Counted from the stretch's first letter, positions 51,463-59,580 are shown. The stretch is DNA of 64,000 nt from Ruminococcus hominis (GCF_014287355.1 NZ_JACOPE010000001.1:3286001-3350000), one strand, 5' to 3'. Numbers and translations: made by a program. Notes: generated from the sequence alone by a model not told the origin.

Positions 51463-53520
51463 CTATAATGAAAATGCTAAATCGTAAGCTCCCCAAATTA
51501 CAGTTTTTAAATTTCCTACTTTTGCAGCATCTCCGATTACATGAATATGTTCAGACTTTTCGCATAATGGATTTGGTGTATATCCAACAGATAAAATGAC
51601 TGATTCGCAATTAATCTCCTTAATTCCATCTGCAGTTTGAATTATTACACCATTATCTTTGATTTCTTTTAAAGAGCTTTCTAAGTATACAGGAACCTTA
51701 TAGAAACGCAAATAATCTTTTAGACAACTAGAATTTGCTGCACAAATACCAGCTGATTTGATAAGTTCATCAGCCATTTCAACAATAAATGGTTTTTTAC
51801 CTTTTCGTGCTAAATCATAAGCGATTTCACAACCAGTCAATCCGCCACCAATTACAGCGACTGTTTCGCCAACTTCTTTATTACCTAGTAAAAAATCTAC
51901 TGCTTCAACACCTTTTTCGAAACCAATGATTGGTAACTTTCTTACTTTGGATCCTGTAGCAATGACAATCTCGTCTGCATCTAGTTTAGATATATCTTTA
52001 ACTTCAGTATTTAAATGTACAGATATTGGAAGTTTTGCGATTTGTGTACAATACCATTTAATCAAATCTTTATCTTTTTCCTTGAATTCTGGAGCAGCTG
52101 CGGCAATAAATACCCCACCTAATCTATCTGTTTTTTCATATAAATCAACTTTATGACCCATCATTGCGCAAAGTCTAGCTGTTTCCATGCCTCCAATGCC
52201 ACCGCCGATGATAACAACTTTCTTTGGATTAGCTACTTTCTTTATCTGATATTTATTTTCTTCGAAAGCTACTGGATTTAATGCACAATGTCCTTGTGTT
52301 TCTATATCTTTTAAATCCATTATTACACCTGAGTTTTTATAGTATGCTACTGGGAGACATGCATTATGACAAGAGATACAAGGTCTAATATCTTCTTCTC
52401 TGCCTTCTTTTAATTTAGTCAAGTATTCACCATCACAGATAAACTGTCTACCTATAGCTACTGCATCTATATTTCCTGATGCAATAGATTCTGCTGCAAC
52501 ATCTGCTTGCATACGTCCTGCACAAATAACTGGAATGTCCACATATTTTTTGATATGTTCAACTTCTTTTAGGTTACAATTTAATGGCATATAAACCGGT
52601 GGGTGAGCCCAATACCAAGAATCATAAGTACCATTATCAGCATTTAATGCATCATAGCCTGCATCTTGTAAATATTTAGCTGCCTTTTCACTCTCTTGCA
52701 TATCACGACCAATCTCATTAAATTCTTCACCAGGAACTGCTCCTACTTTAAAATCTATTACTTTACTAGTAACTGAGTAGCGTAACATAACCGGATAATC
52801 ATCACCACATTCTTTTTTAATTGCTTTTACAACTTCCACTGCAAAACGATAACGATTTTCAAAAGAACCACCATATTTATCAGTTCTGTGATTTGTATAC
52901 TTAGTTGTAAATTGATCCATAAGATAGCCTTCATGAACAGCATGAACTTCTACCCCGTCAACGCCAATATCTTTACATAACTTTGCAGATTTTGCATATC
53001 CTTCAATATAATCAGCAATTTCTTTTTCTGTAATTTGGCGAGTTGTGAGTTGTGGTGCAAAAACCATAGGAAGTCCTTCGTCAGGGGCAACCATCATTTC
53101 GTTTAAGTGCAAGAATGGATTAGTAAGTTTCTTAAGAGCTTTATTATCTGCAATCTTTAGCAGTTTATCTGGAATTGTGTAATTTCTTCCCGCAAAACCT
53201 GCGCCAAGTTGGAAGAATATTTTAGATCCGTTTGCGTGAATCTCGTCAATGACTGGTTTTGCTTGCGCAAATACTTTAGGATTTTTGTGCAACCATTTAC
53301 CTCCCATCATAGAATAAACTGGAATCATCCCTGGGATGAAAAGACCTACATCATTGTTTGCTCGTTCAATGTAGTATTGTTTTGACTTTTCGTTGAATTT
53401 AGGTCCCATCATATTTTCTATAATATTGGTACCTTCCATAGCTGGAATAATTACTCTATTTTTTATTTCGCAAGTTCCAATAAAAAATGGTGTAAATAGT
53501 GCTTCATACTTTTTATTCAT
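51463..53520 (-). CDS. Old-yellow-enzyme-type NADH:flavin oxidoreductase / dienoyl-CoA reductase-like
   Basis: AAGGAG precedes the ATG at 53520, giving 685 residues. The order is an FMN TIM barrel (residues 1-370; VHAVHEGYLMDQFTTKYTNHRTD, IPVICAGRM), a 4Fe-4S segment (CISCHNACLPVAYY plus a fourth Cys in GHCALNP), and an FAD/NAD(P)-binding half starting VVIIGGGIGGMETARLCAMMGHKV. This is the layout of 2,4-dienoyl-CoA reductase and of BaiCD/BaiH-type enzymes of gut clostridia. It reduces an enoate or related double bond; the substrate is unknown. A TetR regulator is encoded upstream on the same strand. Confidence 0.88.
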   Translation of the reverse strand: MNKKYEALFTPFFIGTCEIKNRVIIPAMEGTNIIENMMGPKFNEKSKQYYIERANNDVGLFIPGMIPVYSMMGGKWLHKNPKVFAQAKPVIDEIHANGSKIFFQLGAGFAGRNYTIPDKLLKIADNKALKKLTNPFLHLNEMMVAPDEGLPMVFAPQLTTRQITEKEIADYIEGYAKSAKLCKDIGVDGVEVHAVHEGYLMDQFTTKYTNHRTDKYGGSFENRYRFAVEVVKAIKKECGDDYPVMLRYSVTSKVIDFKVGAVPGEEFNEIGRDMQESEKAAKYLQDAGYDALNADNGTYDSWYWAHPPVYMPLNCNLKEVEHIKKYVDIPVICAGRMQADVAAESIASGNIDAVAIGRQFICDGEYLTKLKEGREEDIRPCISCHNACLPVAYYKNSGVIMDLKDIETQGHCALNPVAFEENKYQIKKVANPKKVVIIGGGIGGMETARLCAMMGHKVDLYEKTDRLGGVFIAAAAPEFKEKDKDLIKWYCTQIAKLPISVHLNTEVKDISKLDADEIVIATGSKVRKLPIIGFEKGVEAVDFLLGNKEVGETVAVIGGGLTGCEIAYDLARKGKKPFIVEMADELIKSAGICAANSSCLKDYLRFYKVPVYLESSLKEIKDNGVIIQTADGIKEINCESVILSVGYTPNPLCEKSEHIHVIGDAAKVGNLKTVIWGAYDLAFSL

Positions 53521-53624
53521 TGTCCTTATCTCCTTGATATAATAAAAAATCATGCTTTTACAATTCACATTTTAGCATGATTCAAGTACAGTATCTCGAC
53601 AATTAAAGACATTGTGTTGGATAT

Positions 53625-54146
53625 CTAGCGGTTTACTACATAAAATTTTTTTAATATATTGATAAGTTGCTCGTCAGACTCTTTACAACCATTTTGTAGC
53701 CACATTTCTACCATTCCATAAAATCCCGAAAATATAAAATTATATTCTAAACGATTGCTACTGGTTGGTATAAATAATTCTCCGTGGAGCCAATCGTTAT
53801 TAATATCCACCATCTTTTGAATCGTAGAATTGTGAACACCTTGCCTGTGTATAGCTAAAAATACATTTTTATACTTTCGCGCAGTTCTAAAATACACTAA
53901 AAGAAAACCTTCTTGGCTTGGATTTAGATTGTTTTGTAATAAAGTTCGCATTTCATCCATAATAGAATCTGTAATTTCCTCAAAACAATCTTGTATATTA
54001 CTGTAATAAACATAAAATGTACTCCTGTTGATATCCGCTACTTCACATAGACTACTTACAGTAATATCACTTACATCTTTTGTCTCTAGAAGTATTCTTA
54101 ATGCCGATTGAAGTTTTTCTTTTGTTTTTAAAATTCTTTTATCCAT
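53625..54146 (-). CDS. TetR-family regulator
   Basis: From the ATG at 54146 the 173-residue protein has an N-terminal TetR helix-turn-helix (TKEKLQSALRILLETKDVSDITVSSLCEVADINRSTFYVYYSNIQDCFEEI) and a C-terminal ligand domain ending in FSGFYGMVEMWLQNGC, like TetR_C_8 proteins. The longer frame overlaps the upstream fragment. Position directly upstream of the oxidoreductase gene suggests it controls that gene. Confidence 0.85.
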   Translation of the reverse strand: MDKRILKTKEKLQSALRILLETKDVSDITVSSLCEVADINRSTFYVYYSNIQDCFEEITDSIMDEMRTLLQNNLNPSQEGFLLVYFRTARKYKNVFLAIHRQGVHNSTIQKMVDINNDWLHGELFIPTSSNRLEYNFIFSGFYGMVEMWLQNGCKESDEQLINILKKFYVVNR

Positions 54147-54162
54147 AATAGGTATTATTTTC

Positions 54163-54486
54163 TCACTTTCTGTACCTTGCAATAGCTACAAAATAATCTA
54201 CAGCAATAGTAAAGAGATAATTAAGATTGAAATAATCAATTAATCCAGTTTGAGTTTTGTCTTCAATAGCTCCGTGCTTAGTGGTGGACTCAAATTTTGC
54301 GACAACAACTTGTTCATTTAATTTTTCTTTCAAAACATTACTAATATGTTTGTTGATGGTTTTCACGTCACAATCAAATAGTTCGGCAATTTGTTGATGG
54401 TTTAACCAAATAGATTCCCTGTTATCTCTTACGTTAACTTCGAGTTTTAATTCACCATCTTTAAATACAATAATTACGTTGTTCAT
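54163..54486 (-). pseudogene. RhuM/virulence-type protein, N-terminal fragment
   Basis: The first 80 residues match the N-terminus of RhuM-family proteins: IVFKDGELKLEVNVRDNRESIWLNHQQIAELFDCDVKTINKHISNVLKE. After TKHGAIEDKTQTG the expected EYYNLDVIISVGYRV block is replaced by a different sequence and a stop. The remaining about 220 residues are absent. The stop-side junction arm lies just upstream of its start. Confidence 0.7.
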
Positions 54487-54527
54487 GTTTTTCTACTTGT
54501 CTTTCTATAATTTAATTATCATATTAA

Positions 54528-54552
54528 GACTTACAAACTTGAAGTTGTACTT
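54528..54552 (-). repeat. Cassette-junction, stop-side arm
   Basis: Minus strand, after the ATC-hydrolase-like stop: GTACAACTTCAAGTTTGTAAG. Confidence 0.75.
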
Positions 54553-55207
54553 ATCTATTCTTTTCAGTAGTATCCCATTTCGAGCCTTTCTTACAAACAT
54601 AGAAATCACAGCAGTCTCCACCGGTTGCCAGTGTTTTTGTCCGATGCAGCACCCCGCCCATCATGTCCACAGAAATATAATCCATCTGACACATGTAAGG
54701 AACAAGTTCACTGTGTCCCAGTTTTCTGCCAAGTCCACATAGCCCACACTGGCGATAAATTGTAGTGTACTCATCGCCATCTCTGCCGGGGATAGTTTCC
54801 GTAACCCAGTTATATGGACTGCTACTCATTCCATTAGCAATTTTATCTTTCTCTGCTTTTTTCTTCTGATAATCTAAAGAAAACGGATTTTTACCGCTAA
54901 AGGCTTTCTTGATAATCGGTGCGCCCATTGTTGCAGTAACCATTTCAGAGAAAAGTTTTTCACTCATTTTATTTGGGGCTGTTTCATAAACAGCCATCCA
55001 GACAGCGCCGCCGCTTAACGATACACGAAGCGGATTTTTCATCATGTCGCCAATCTCATCCAACTCAGAAATGATTTGTTTATAACGCTCTTTGCTTTTC
55101 TTTTTCCACTGTTTACAATCAACATCCGGCGTTTTTTCTTCCAGCAATTTAAAGATTACACCGTTCATTGCAAGCCACATTAGCTTTTCGCAATAAGAAT
55201 ACTTCAT
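54551..55207 (-). CDS. L-2-amino-thiazoline-4-carboxylate hydrolase family protein
   Basis: The 218-residue protein has the ATC-hydrolase family pattern: YNWVTETIPGRDGDEYTTIYRQCGLCGLGRKLGHSELVPYMCQMDY and the closing TLATGGDCCDFYVCKKG, with conserved cysteines. Many Firmicutes family members have no proven reaction. It is a single-gene unit bounded by junctions on both sides (54528 and 55250). Confidence 0.82.
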   Translation of the reverse strand: MKYSYCEKLMWLAMNGVIFKLLEEKTPDVDCKQWKKKSKERYKQIISELDEIGDMMKNPLRVSLSGGAVWMAVYETAPNKMSEKLFSEMVTATMGAPIIKKAFSGKNPFSLDYQKKKAEKDKIANGMSSSPYNWVTETIPGRDGDEYTTIYRQCGLCGLGRKLGHSELVPYMCQMDYISVDMMGGVLHRTKTLATGGDCCDFYVCKKGSKWDTTEKNR

Positions 55208-55249
55208 TTTACACTCCTCACTATCACTTAATTGTCATCAAGTTTCTTT

Positions 55250-55290
55250 GACAAATTCAAATTTTCCAATTTAACAAACTTGAAGTTGTA
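55250..55290 (-). repeat. Cassette-junction palindrome (full, near-consensus)
   Basis: Minus strand: CAACTTCAAGTTTG, spacer TTAAATTGG, AAAATTTGAATTTG. The 13-bp arms pair with two mismatches around an 11-base loop. It almost equals 39340-39381. Confidence 0.88.
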
Positions 55291-55291
55291 T

Positions 55292-55471
55292 TTATTTATT
55301 TTTTCTCAAATTCGTAGTAGATAAAAGCAAAAGTGAAATACCTAATAATAAATATGTTACTGCTTGTGTAGTGTTTTTATCCATAAAATTCACTATCGAC
55401 ACTATAAAGTTACATATTGAAACAAATAAAAAACATATACACCTGATTTTCTCTTTTTTATCTTTTTCCAT
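55292..55471 (-). CDS. 59-residue two-TM membrane protein
   Basis: GAGGTGG precedes the ATG at 55471. The product begins MEKDKKEKIRCIC and has two hydrophobic helices (FLFVSICNFIVSIVNFM and TYLLLGISLLLLSTTN) separated by a short loop. It is too small for usual gene finders. It is a complete unit between two junctions. No family recognised. Confidence 0.68.
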   Translation of the reverse strand: MEKDKKEKIRCICFLFVSICNFIVSIVNFMDKNTTQAVTYLLLGISLLLLSTTNLRKNK

Positions 55472-55498
55472 GATTTTTCCACCTCGCTCAATTAGAAG

Positions 55499-55690
55499 TT
55501 ATTGATCTTCTGAATCCAATCCAAGTTCTTTCAGCACTTTTTCGTTTTGGATATCTTCATCAGTTTTCTTTCCAGTGATAGCACTGTAGGCTTCTTTGAT
55601 GCCATTTTTCACTGCCCATTTGATAACGAAATACAGCGCAATCAAAATAACAATTGCAGTTCCTCCGCTTATACCTAATTCATTCCACAT
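55499..55690 (-). CDS. DUF6019-like single-TM protein
   Basis: The 63-residue protein has one transmembrane helix (SGGTAIVILIALYFVIKWAV) and a soluble tail (KEAYSAITGKKTDEDIQNEKVLKELGLDSED). I recall this as the DUF6019 family. Function unknown. It is a single-gene unit with GGAGG from the junction as ribosome binding site. Confidence 0.68.
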   Translation of the reverse strand: MWNELGISGGTAIVILIALYFVIKWAVKNGIKEAYSAITGKKTDEDIQNEKVLKELGLDSEDQ

Positions 55691-55692
55691 AA

Positions 55693-55713
55693 TTCAATCC
55701 TCCAAATTCCGAT
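55693..55713 (-). repeat. Cassette-junction, start-side arm
   Basis: Minus strand: GTAAATCGGAATTTGGAGG directly after the toxin stop. Confidence 0.8.
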
Positions 55714-55718
55714 TTACA

Positions 55719-56054
55719 CTACTCTTCGTATTTCGTGTATTTATCAAGCTGAACATCAATATCACGACCGCCATACATCACTCGCATAATGGAAACTGTC
55801 CTATCATCATTATCTACAATATAGAGAACGCAATAATTATCTACTGGAACAATATGAAGTCCACGACTTTTCCACGGTTCTCTATCATAAAAACGATAGC
55901 GCTCTGGCATATCGTCAAGACTCATAATACACTTTTCGATTCTGTCCAGCTGACCACTGGCATTCTCCGGTGACTGCAGTTCGTAGGCAATATATTCATA
56001 GATGTTACGGATATCATTATCTGCCTGATCTGTAATTTTGATAGTGTAAATCAT
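55719..56054 (-). CDS. RelE/ParE-family toxin, module 2
   Basis: The 111-residue protein has a RelE/ParE pattern: YTIKITDQADNDIRNIYEYIAYEL, WKSRGLHIVPVDNYCVLYIVDNDDRTVSIMRVMYGGRDID. It overlaps the antitoxin stop by 4 bases. It is unrelated in sequence detail to module 1, so it is an independent capture. Confidence 0.88.
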   Translation of the reverse strand: MIYTIKITDQADNDIRNIYEYIAYELQSPENASGQLDRIEKCIMSLDDMPERYRFYDREPWKSRGLHIVPVDNYCVLYIVDNDDRTVSIMRVMYGGRDIDVQLDKYTKYEE

Positions 56055-56359
56055 AGATTATAATCCTTACGGATGTCTGCAAAAACTGCACTTGCTTCTC
56101 TTGTTCTTCCTGCTTTGATATCCGCATATCCTTTCTCAAGTTCTGCATTCAATTCTGCTTCTGATAAAGCGGACATATCTACCGGACGAGAAGATGGAAT
56201 TTTCACATCAAAAGGAAGTCCTCTCTGAAGAATAATCTGTTTATAAAACATATTGATAGCATTGGAAGCAGGAATGCCCAGTGCGGATAAAATGCTTTCT
56301 GCCTTTTCTTTCACTTCCGGTTCAATACGAGCATAAAGATTCGCTGATTTTGCTGCCAT
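56051..56359 (-). CDS. RelB/DinJ-family antitoxin, module 2
   Basis: From the ATG at 56359 (after AGGTGG) the 102-residue protein has the DinJ ribbon-helix-helix (AKSANLYARIEPEVKEKAESILSALGIPASNAINMFYKQIILQRGLPFDV) and a helical toxin-binding tail. It would repress the promoter at 56395-56423. Confidence 0.9.
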   Translation of the reverse strand: MAAKSANLYARIEPEVKEKAESILSALGIPASNAINMFYKQIILQRGLPFDVKIPSSRPVDMSALSEAELNAELEKGYADIKAGRTREASAVFADIRKDYNL

Positions 56360-56394
56360 ATACAGCACCACCTTTCCGATATTTTTATAATCAT

Positions 56395-56423
56395 ATTATA
56401 CTCGATTGTGCGTACAATAGCAA
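56395..56423 (-). promoter_or_regulatory. Promoter and operator of toxin-antitoxin module 2
   Basis: Minus strand: TTGCTA (56423-56418), 17-base spacer, TATAAT (56400-56395). The spacer contains the palindrome ATTGTACGCACAAT (+ strand 56405-56418), a likely antitoxin operator. Confidence 0.72.
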
Positions 56424-56452
56424 TACAACTTTCAAAATTTACAATTTGTTCA

Positions 56453-56653
56453 TCAAAACTTATCAAAATCTTCCTGCATAGCTAAGTTATCATATTTCAC
56501 AGAATCATTTGCTTTCTCCGTCCAAATATCCATCACCATTCCAATCGTCAAATAATCTAGATCTCCGATAGAAATACCTATCTCAAGGCAACGCAGGAGG
56601 AATAAGGGCGTGGTCATCTCCCTGCTACTGCGTTTAAGTTTTTTTAGACTCAA
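56453..56653 (-). pseudogene. Phage-like gene fragment (possible tail assembly chaperone)
   Basis: The frame encodes LFLLRCLEIGISIGDLDYLTIGMVMDIWTEKANDSVKYDNLAMQEDFDKF. It resembles the short conserved C-terminus of phage tail-chaperone-like proteins that I recall from Firmicutes prophages. No ribosome binding site, no other phage genes nearby. I treat it as a fragment. Confidence 0.4.
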
Positions 56654-56729
56654 TATCTGTAATGAGGTTTTCTTTATTGTTATTATGCATTAAAAGCAAT
56701 GCACTTGCAATTCACTATAAAACTTTTTT

Positions 56730-56777
56730 CTTTTCCCAACTGTAAAACAGCCTCTGAGCGTTTCGTTATATAGAGGG
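56730..56777 (-). pseudogene. YodL C-terminus remnant, copy 4
   Basis: Minus strand: CCCTCTATATAACGAAACGC, CTCAGAGGCTGTTTTACAG, then GGGAAAAGAAAAAA. It starts exactly where the methyltransferase gene breaks off, marking the rearrangement point. Confidence 0.7.
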
Positions 56778-57155
56778 GAATCCCGGCCAGAAGTAAACTG
56801 TCTCGAAAGCAGAAACATAATCAAAAACCGCATCCGGAAAAGGGATAGCAGATACATCACCTTGAACCACGCAACATTTCCCTTGTTTAATGGCAGCGGC
56901 GTTCAGTTTTTGAGATTCTGCCACACTGACCTCCGAATAATCCATTCCTGTCACATGTCCATTTCCGCATTTGTTCAACCAGGCTACAATATTTGCACCG
57001 CCTCCGCAACCAACATCCAGTACCGCAGCATCTGGATTTACTGAGATATTTGAGAATCCCCATTGTGATAACTTGGCGTGACCTCTGTTCATCATTTTCG
57101 TCATCAATTTTCCGCCAAAGCCTTGTGGCTTACGAGTATTTTCAAAGAAGCTCAT
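56766..57155 (-). pseudogene. SAM-dependent methyltransferase, C-terminally truncated
   Basis: The first about 125 residues are nearly identical to the intact gene at 62754: SAM motif VLDVGCGGGANIVAWL, then GMDYSEVSVAESQ and DYVSAFETVYFWPG. After YFWPG the frame runs into YodL-tail DNA (FPSI-stop). About 80 residues, including the last strands of the fold, are lost, so activity is unlikely. Confidence 0.85.
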
Positions 57156-57164
57156 TGCATTATT

Positions 57165-57186
57165 CCTCCTCTCTAACTTCCGATTG
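57165..57186 (-). repeat. Cassette-junction, start-side arm
   Basis: Minus strand: ACAATCGGAAGTTAGAGAGG, then AGG, directly after a stop codon. Confidence 0.75.
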
Positions 57187-57188
57187 TT

Positions 57189-57621
57189 CTATTTCTTCCT
57201 TTTCTGATTTGAAATACTTTTTTGCGTATTTTTTACTTCTTTCACCAACAACTGAACATTATCATAAGCCAGACCGAATTTAAATAGCTTTTTACCTTGC
57301 TTATTATAGAAAGTAGTGACCTTATCCCAGCTACTAGTTACATTGCCATCGCCATAATCCTTATAGAATTCTTCAATTTTTTCATTGGAGGATGCAATGT
57401 CTGACAAGTTATATTCTCTCCTCCTGATTATACCCATACTATTCATGGCTGAAAGCATGTCATCTGTAACACCAGAAATTACCTTTGTTATCGCAGTTAT
57501 TCCATTTCTTCTCATAGTTGCTTCTTCGATACCCTGCATAGCATAAGAACAAATGACGGAATCGCTCCAAATAACAAATCTATCCCCAAAAATGACAATT
57601 AAGTAACGAAATCATTATTTC
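57189..57621 (-). pseudogene. Unknown protein gene, probably frameshifted near its start
   Basis: The long frame (57189-57539, 116 residues) has no ribosome binding site at its first Met, but is open further upstream (FGDRFVIWSDSVICSYAM). A good site (GAGGG) and ATG at about 57615 start MISLLNCHFWG and hit a stop in another frame. One frameshift would join them. The product contains YKDYGDGNVTSSWDKVTTFYNKQGKKLFKFGLAYDNVQ. I do not recognise it. It occupies a complete unit between junctions. Confidence 0.5.
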
Positions 57622-57665
57622 CCTCAAAATTATAAATTCTTTAGTTTAAAAAACTTGAAGTTATA
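57621..57665 (-). repeat. Cassette-junction palindrome (full)
   Basis: Minus strand: TAACTTCAAGTTTTTTAAAC, TAAAGAATTTATAATTTTGA, GGG. The GNAT stop codon TAA is its first three bases. Confidence 0.82.
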
Positions 57666-58104
57666 AACATCTTTGCAAATATATCATATCTATCAACTGT
57701 ACGCCGCCCTCATAAATTGGGTGGTCATAATTGTCAGTAAAGAAATTGGGAATCTTGTAAGAACGGACAAATCCACATTTTTCATAAAATGGTATCGTCA
57801 ATGGACTGTCACCTGTTCCAACTTGCAAAACAGAATATTCATCTGCATATTTACTGGCAAGAAAATCAATTAGTGCTTTGCCATAGCCCTTTCCTTGATT
57901 TTTCGGATCGACTGCGATATTCTTGATTTCAAGTATTCCATTACCTTCATCGGTAACAACACATTCAGCTTTTACATTACCATCTTCAAGTACATACATA
58001 GTACTTTTTTCAAGATAGTGATCAATCATATTTTCCTGCTCATCAGCTAATAACAATAATGCTATAAATTGCTTTTTATTCTCATTCACTTCTCGGATTT
58101 TCAT
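57661..58104 (-). CDS. GNAT acetyltransferase (unrelated to the triplicated one)
   Basis: The 147-residue protein has a clear acetyl-CoA loop (VDPKNQGKGYGKALIDFL) and the block PFYEKCGFVRSYKIPNFFTDNYDHPIYEGGVQLIDMIYL, typical of YkkB-like GNATs in Lachnospiraceae. Substrate unknown. It is a single-gene unit with junctions at both ends. Confidence 0.9.
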   Translation of the reverse strand: MKIREVNENKKQFIALLLLADEQENMIDHYLEKSTMYVLEDGNVKAECVVTDEGNGILEIKNIAVDPKNQGKGYGKALIDFLASKYADEYSVLQVGTGDSPLTIPFYEKCGFVRSYKIPNFFTDNYDHPIYEGGVQLIDMIYLQRCL

Positions 58105-58109
58105 ATCTA

Positions 58110-58136
58110 TTACTCCGTCAAACTTGAAGTTGTCTA
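58110..58136 (-). repeat. Cassette-junction, condensed form
   Basis: Minus strand: GACAACTTCAAGTTTGACGG followed by AG. The stop-side arm runs directly into the ribosome binding site with no start-side arm. Confidence 0.75.
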
Positions 58137-58139
58137 TTG

Positions 58140-58952
58140 TTAAATATTTGTAACAAATTCTTCTATCAAACTATTTATCCGTTCAGGTTTGTCTGTATTA
58201 GAATTATGTCCAGCTCCTTCAATCCATGTTAAAGGAATTTTCGTGTTTCTATGCCACGCTTTGTTATACCGTATGCACGAACCGGCATGATCCTGTGTAC
58301 CGCATATTAACAAAGCTGGACACTTAAGCTCATACGGCAGATTCTTTTCCATTGCCTCTGCCAAAATACGAAAGCCATGTCCGGCAATTTGTGCATAACG
58401 CTTTTGGTTACCATCATAAACCTGCATCATTTCACGCATTAAATTTCTGCCATAAACAGATGTGGCAACACCTTCCGTTCCCGATTTCAGTAGCCACTTC
58501 CATGGATAATGAGCATATACCGGTTCCATCCGCTTCAAAAGCCAGATTTCAACCGCAGTCACATACTTTCGTTGCAACGGTGCAGAGTCAATGGAAACAA
58601 AACCTTTCAACTGGTTTGGATAGAGTTGTGCATAAGCCTGCCCCACATATCCACCCATAGATTGTCCAACAATGACAGGTTTGTTGATTTCTTCTTGATT
58701 TAAAATTTCGTTCAACCATTTTGCTTTATCGAACAAATCAAAATCAAGCCGAAACGGCCATGAGGTAGCGTGTGCCGGTGCATCCCACACCACAATATTA
58801 TACTTTTTCTCAAAAAAAAGAATCTGCTTATCAAACAATCTATGGTCAGCGGTCAATCCCGGCAAAAAAACAAGGGTAATTGCATTCAGGCTTGATATGC
58901 TTGTCCAGTAGTGGATTGTTCCGCAACGAGTCTGATATGTCTTTTCTTTCAT
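58140..58952 (-). CDS. Alpha/beta hydrolase
   Basis: GGAGGAG lies 9-15 bases before the ATG at 58952. The 270-residue protein has the fold's oxyanion segment (TLVFLPGLTADHRLF), nucleophile elbow VIVGQSMGGYVGQ (Ser), a late Asp (CGTQDHAG) and catalytic His in EGAGHNSNTDKPE. The substrate is unknown. It is a single-gene unit; the junction's CGGAAGTTATGGAGGAG provides the ribosome binding site. Confidence 0.88.
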   Translation of the reverse strand: MKEKTYQTRCGTIHYWTSISSLNAITLVFLPGLTADHRLFDKQILFFEKKYNIVVWDAPAHATSWPFRLDFDLFDKAKWLNEILNQEEINKPVIVGQSMGGYVGQAYAQLYPNQLKGFVSIDSAPLQRKYVTAVEIWLLKRMEPVYAHYPWKWLLKSGTEGVATSVYGRNLMREMMQVYDGNQKRYAQIAGHGFRILAEAMEKNLPYELKCPALLICGTQDHAGSCIRYNKAWHRNTKIPLTWIEGAGHNSNTDKPERINSLIEEFVTNI

Positions 58953-58967
58953 TGTTGTTTTCTCCTC

Positions 58968-58985
58968 CATAACTTCCGATTTCTA
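58968..58985 (-). repeat. Cassette-junction, start-side arm
   Basis: Minus strand: TAGAAATCGGAAGTTATGG, with TAG the stop of GNAT copy 3. Confidence 0.78.
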
Positions 58986-59408
58986 TTTTTGTTTCCATAG
59001 CATGGTGTATTCTTTTTCACCAGTAGCTTCATCCAAACCTTCACATTGAATAATGAACCCTTCTCTTTGGTAAAAAGAAATTGCTCTGGCATTCTTCTGA
59101 TATACATTTAATTGTAATCTAACTTTTTTATCCTTAATATAATCCAATAAAAGCTTACCGATGCCGCACGACTGCATTTCATCAGAGACAAAAATACCTT
59201 CGATATATTCACCATTTAATCCTACAAATCCTTGAATCATTTTATCATCTTCATACACATAGACTTCGGATTGTAACATCATTTCTTTCACTAATTCATA
59301 ATTACTTTTCCAGTATTGATTGGAAATAAAATAATGTGTTTTCAGATTTGTCTTTAACCATATGTCAGCAACTCTATCGATATCTCCGTTCAGTAATTTT
59401 CTAATCAT
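58983..59408 (-). CDS. GNAT acetyltransferase, copy 3 of 3
   Basis: It is nearly identical to copies 1 and 2, with about ten residue changes (for example EMMLQSEVYVYEDDK, GLNGEYIEG, VRLQLNVYQK, LWKQK). It is therefore the most diverged of the three. The upstream YodL remnant and downstream junction are conserved as well. Confidence 0.9.
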   Translation of the reverse strand: MIRKLLNGDIDRVADIWLKTNLKTHYFISNQYWKSNYELVKEMMLQSEVYVYEDDKMIQGFVGLNGEYIEGIFVSDEMQSCGIGKLLLDYIKDKKVRLQLNVYQKNARAISFYQREGFIIQCEGLDEATGEKEYTMLWKQK

Positions 59409-59449
59409 AACAAATATTCTCCACAACTACATACTTTATGCTTTTCTCT

Positions 59450-59580
59450 TTTTTTCATTCTATCACAAGCTCACCATTAATCATTAATTTTTTGATATTT
59501 TTTCTTTTCCCCCACTGTAAAACAGTCTCTGAGCGTTTCGTTATATAGAGGGATAAAAATAAGAGCAAGATCCACCCATG
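59450..59580 (-). pseudogene. YodL C-terminus remnant, copy 3
   Basis: The minus strand reads VDLALIFIPLYNETLRDCF, then TVGEKKKYQKIND and a stop; the last codons are frameshifted as in copy 2. The shared DNA extends upstream past AAGAGCAAGATCCACCC, so copies 2 and 3 share more flank than copy 1. Confidence 0.7.

Noticed and set aside
56453..56653. Evidence for a prophage
   Set aside because: Only one short phage-like fragment; no capsid, terminase, portal or lysis genes in the window.
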